5,616 bases of DNA, from NCBI GenBank assembly GCA_016286835.1, contig JAEEUD010000129.1, positions 1 through 5,616 on the forward strand, in the 5' to 3' direction. The number at the start of each line of letters is the position of its first letter. Position 1 is the first letter of the stretch. A model generated the notes under the pieces. It was not told the origin of the DNA. It ran no database searches and worked only from the letters and a program-made list of their open reading frames with translations. Of the stretch, positions 5,284 through 5,616 are shown piece after piece. This DNA comes from Pyramidobacter sp. (GTDB lineage Bacteria > Synergistota > Synergistia > Synergistales > Dethiosulfovibrionaceae). The position numbers were made by a program, and so were the translations under genes.

Positions 5284-5616
5284 CTATCGGATCGCCCGCG
5301 ACATCGCTGCCAGGAGCAGTTTTTCCAGTCCGTCCCAGCCTTCGCCGTCGCCGCTGCGCTCGCACCAGGAAAGGCGGATCAGCTCGCCGAGCAGCAACGA
5401 AAGCAGGGGGCCGCCGTACAGGCGGGCCATTGCCGCGGCTGTTTTCGTCTGAAACGCGGTCAGATGCAGCGCACTTGCCGCGCCGTCGCCCAGCGAGGCG
5501 ATTAGACACGCGCCGCGCACGCGCTTGTGCACTGCCGAGAGGATGGGGATCAGTTCTCCGTCCTCCCGCAGCACCTTCAGGCTTTTCCGCGTCTCCGGCA
5601 CGTCGGCTTTGGCCAC
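5284..5616 (-). CDS. holA: DNA polymerase III delta subunit, C-terminal part (5' end outside window)
   Basis: The frame is open from the right edge to TAG at 5284-5286, giving 110 residues. A GTG falls exactly at the edge but is probably an internal valine, as HolA is normally about 320-350 residues long. The visible part is alpha-helical and resembles the C-terminal clamp-loader collar domain of HolA: ELIPILSAVHKRVRGACLIA, then LTAFQTKTAAAMARLYGG, then LLSLLLGELIRLSWCERSGDG and WDGLEKLLLAAMSRA. Delta opens the beta sliding clamp as part of the clamp loader. The convergent position next to rpsT is the arrangement known from Bacillus (yqeN-rpsT) and strengthens the call. The ATPase-like N-terminal domains are not in the window, so similarity rests on a weakly conserved region. 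Confidence 0.75.
   Translation of the reverse strand: MAKADVPETRKSLKVLREDGELIPILSAVHKRVRGACLIASLGDGAASALHLTAFQTKTAAAMARLYGGPLLSLLLGELIRLSWCERSGDGEGWDGLEKLLLAAMSRAIR

Noticed and set aside
4816..5509. Minus-strand frames of 145 and 214 codons across rpsT and the terminator
   Set aside because: They run antisense to rpsT and through a clear bidirectional terminator and the promoter region; no homology or start signal supports them.

Overview
The window is ordinary chromosomal housekeeping DNA. It is GC-rich (roughly 60% by eye), densely packed and almost entirely on the minus strand. Read 5'->3' on that strand from the right, it holds the C-terminal part of a DNA polymerase III delta subunit (holA), a DinG-type iron-sulphur helicase, and then the conserved cluster rpmH-rnpA-yidD-yidC-jag, with jag running off the left edge. 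The one plus-strand gene is rpsT (ribosomal protein S20), convergent with holA and divergent from the helicase gene.

Taxonomy can only be inferred. YidC is the short type without a large periplasmic domain, Jag/KhpB is present, and holA and rpsT are convergent as in Bacillus-like genomes. The GC content is high, and non-ATG starts are common behind strong AGGAGG-type ribosome binding sites. A Synergistota member or a high-GC relative of the Firmicutes would fit. This is a tentative guess, because no rRNA or other decisive marker is in the window.

Layout: 1-817 jag (partial, GTG start); 848-1783 yidC (TTG start); 1826-2083 yidD (ATG); 2052-2450 rnpA (TTG, overlapping yidD by 32 bp and rpmH by 11 bp); 2440-2574 rpmH (TTG, 44 codons); 2575-2687 a promoter region with a dyad over the -10 box; 2688-4664 the helicase; 4665-4915 an AT-rich divergent intergenic region with promoters for both sides; 4916-5203 rpsT; 5221-5280 a bidirectional terminator; 5284-5616 holA (partial).

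The rpmH-jag block links ribosome assembly (L34), tRNA maturation (RNase P protein), membrane protein insertion (YidD, YidC) and RNA binding (Jag/KhpB). It appears to be one transcription unit with overlapping or closely spaced genes. The helicase and holA serve DNA replication and repair. I found no mobile element, CRISPR array, tRNA or rRNA, and no convincing undescribed system. The points most worth a second look are the Arg-rich tail on Jag, the altered RNR motif in RnpA, the dyad over the rpmH promoter, and the paired extended -10 elements before rpsT.
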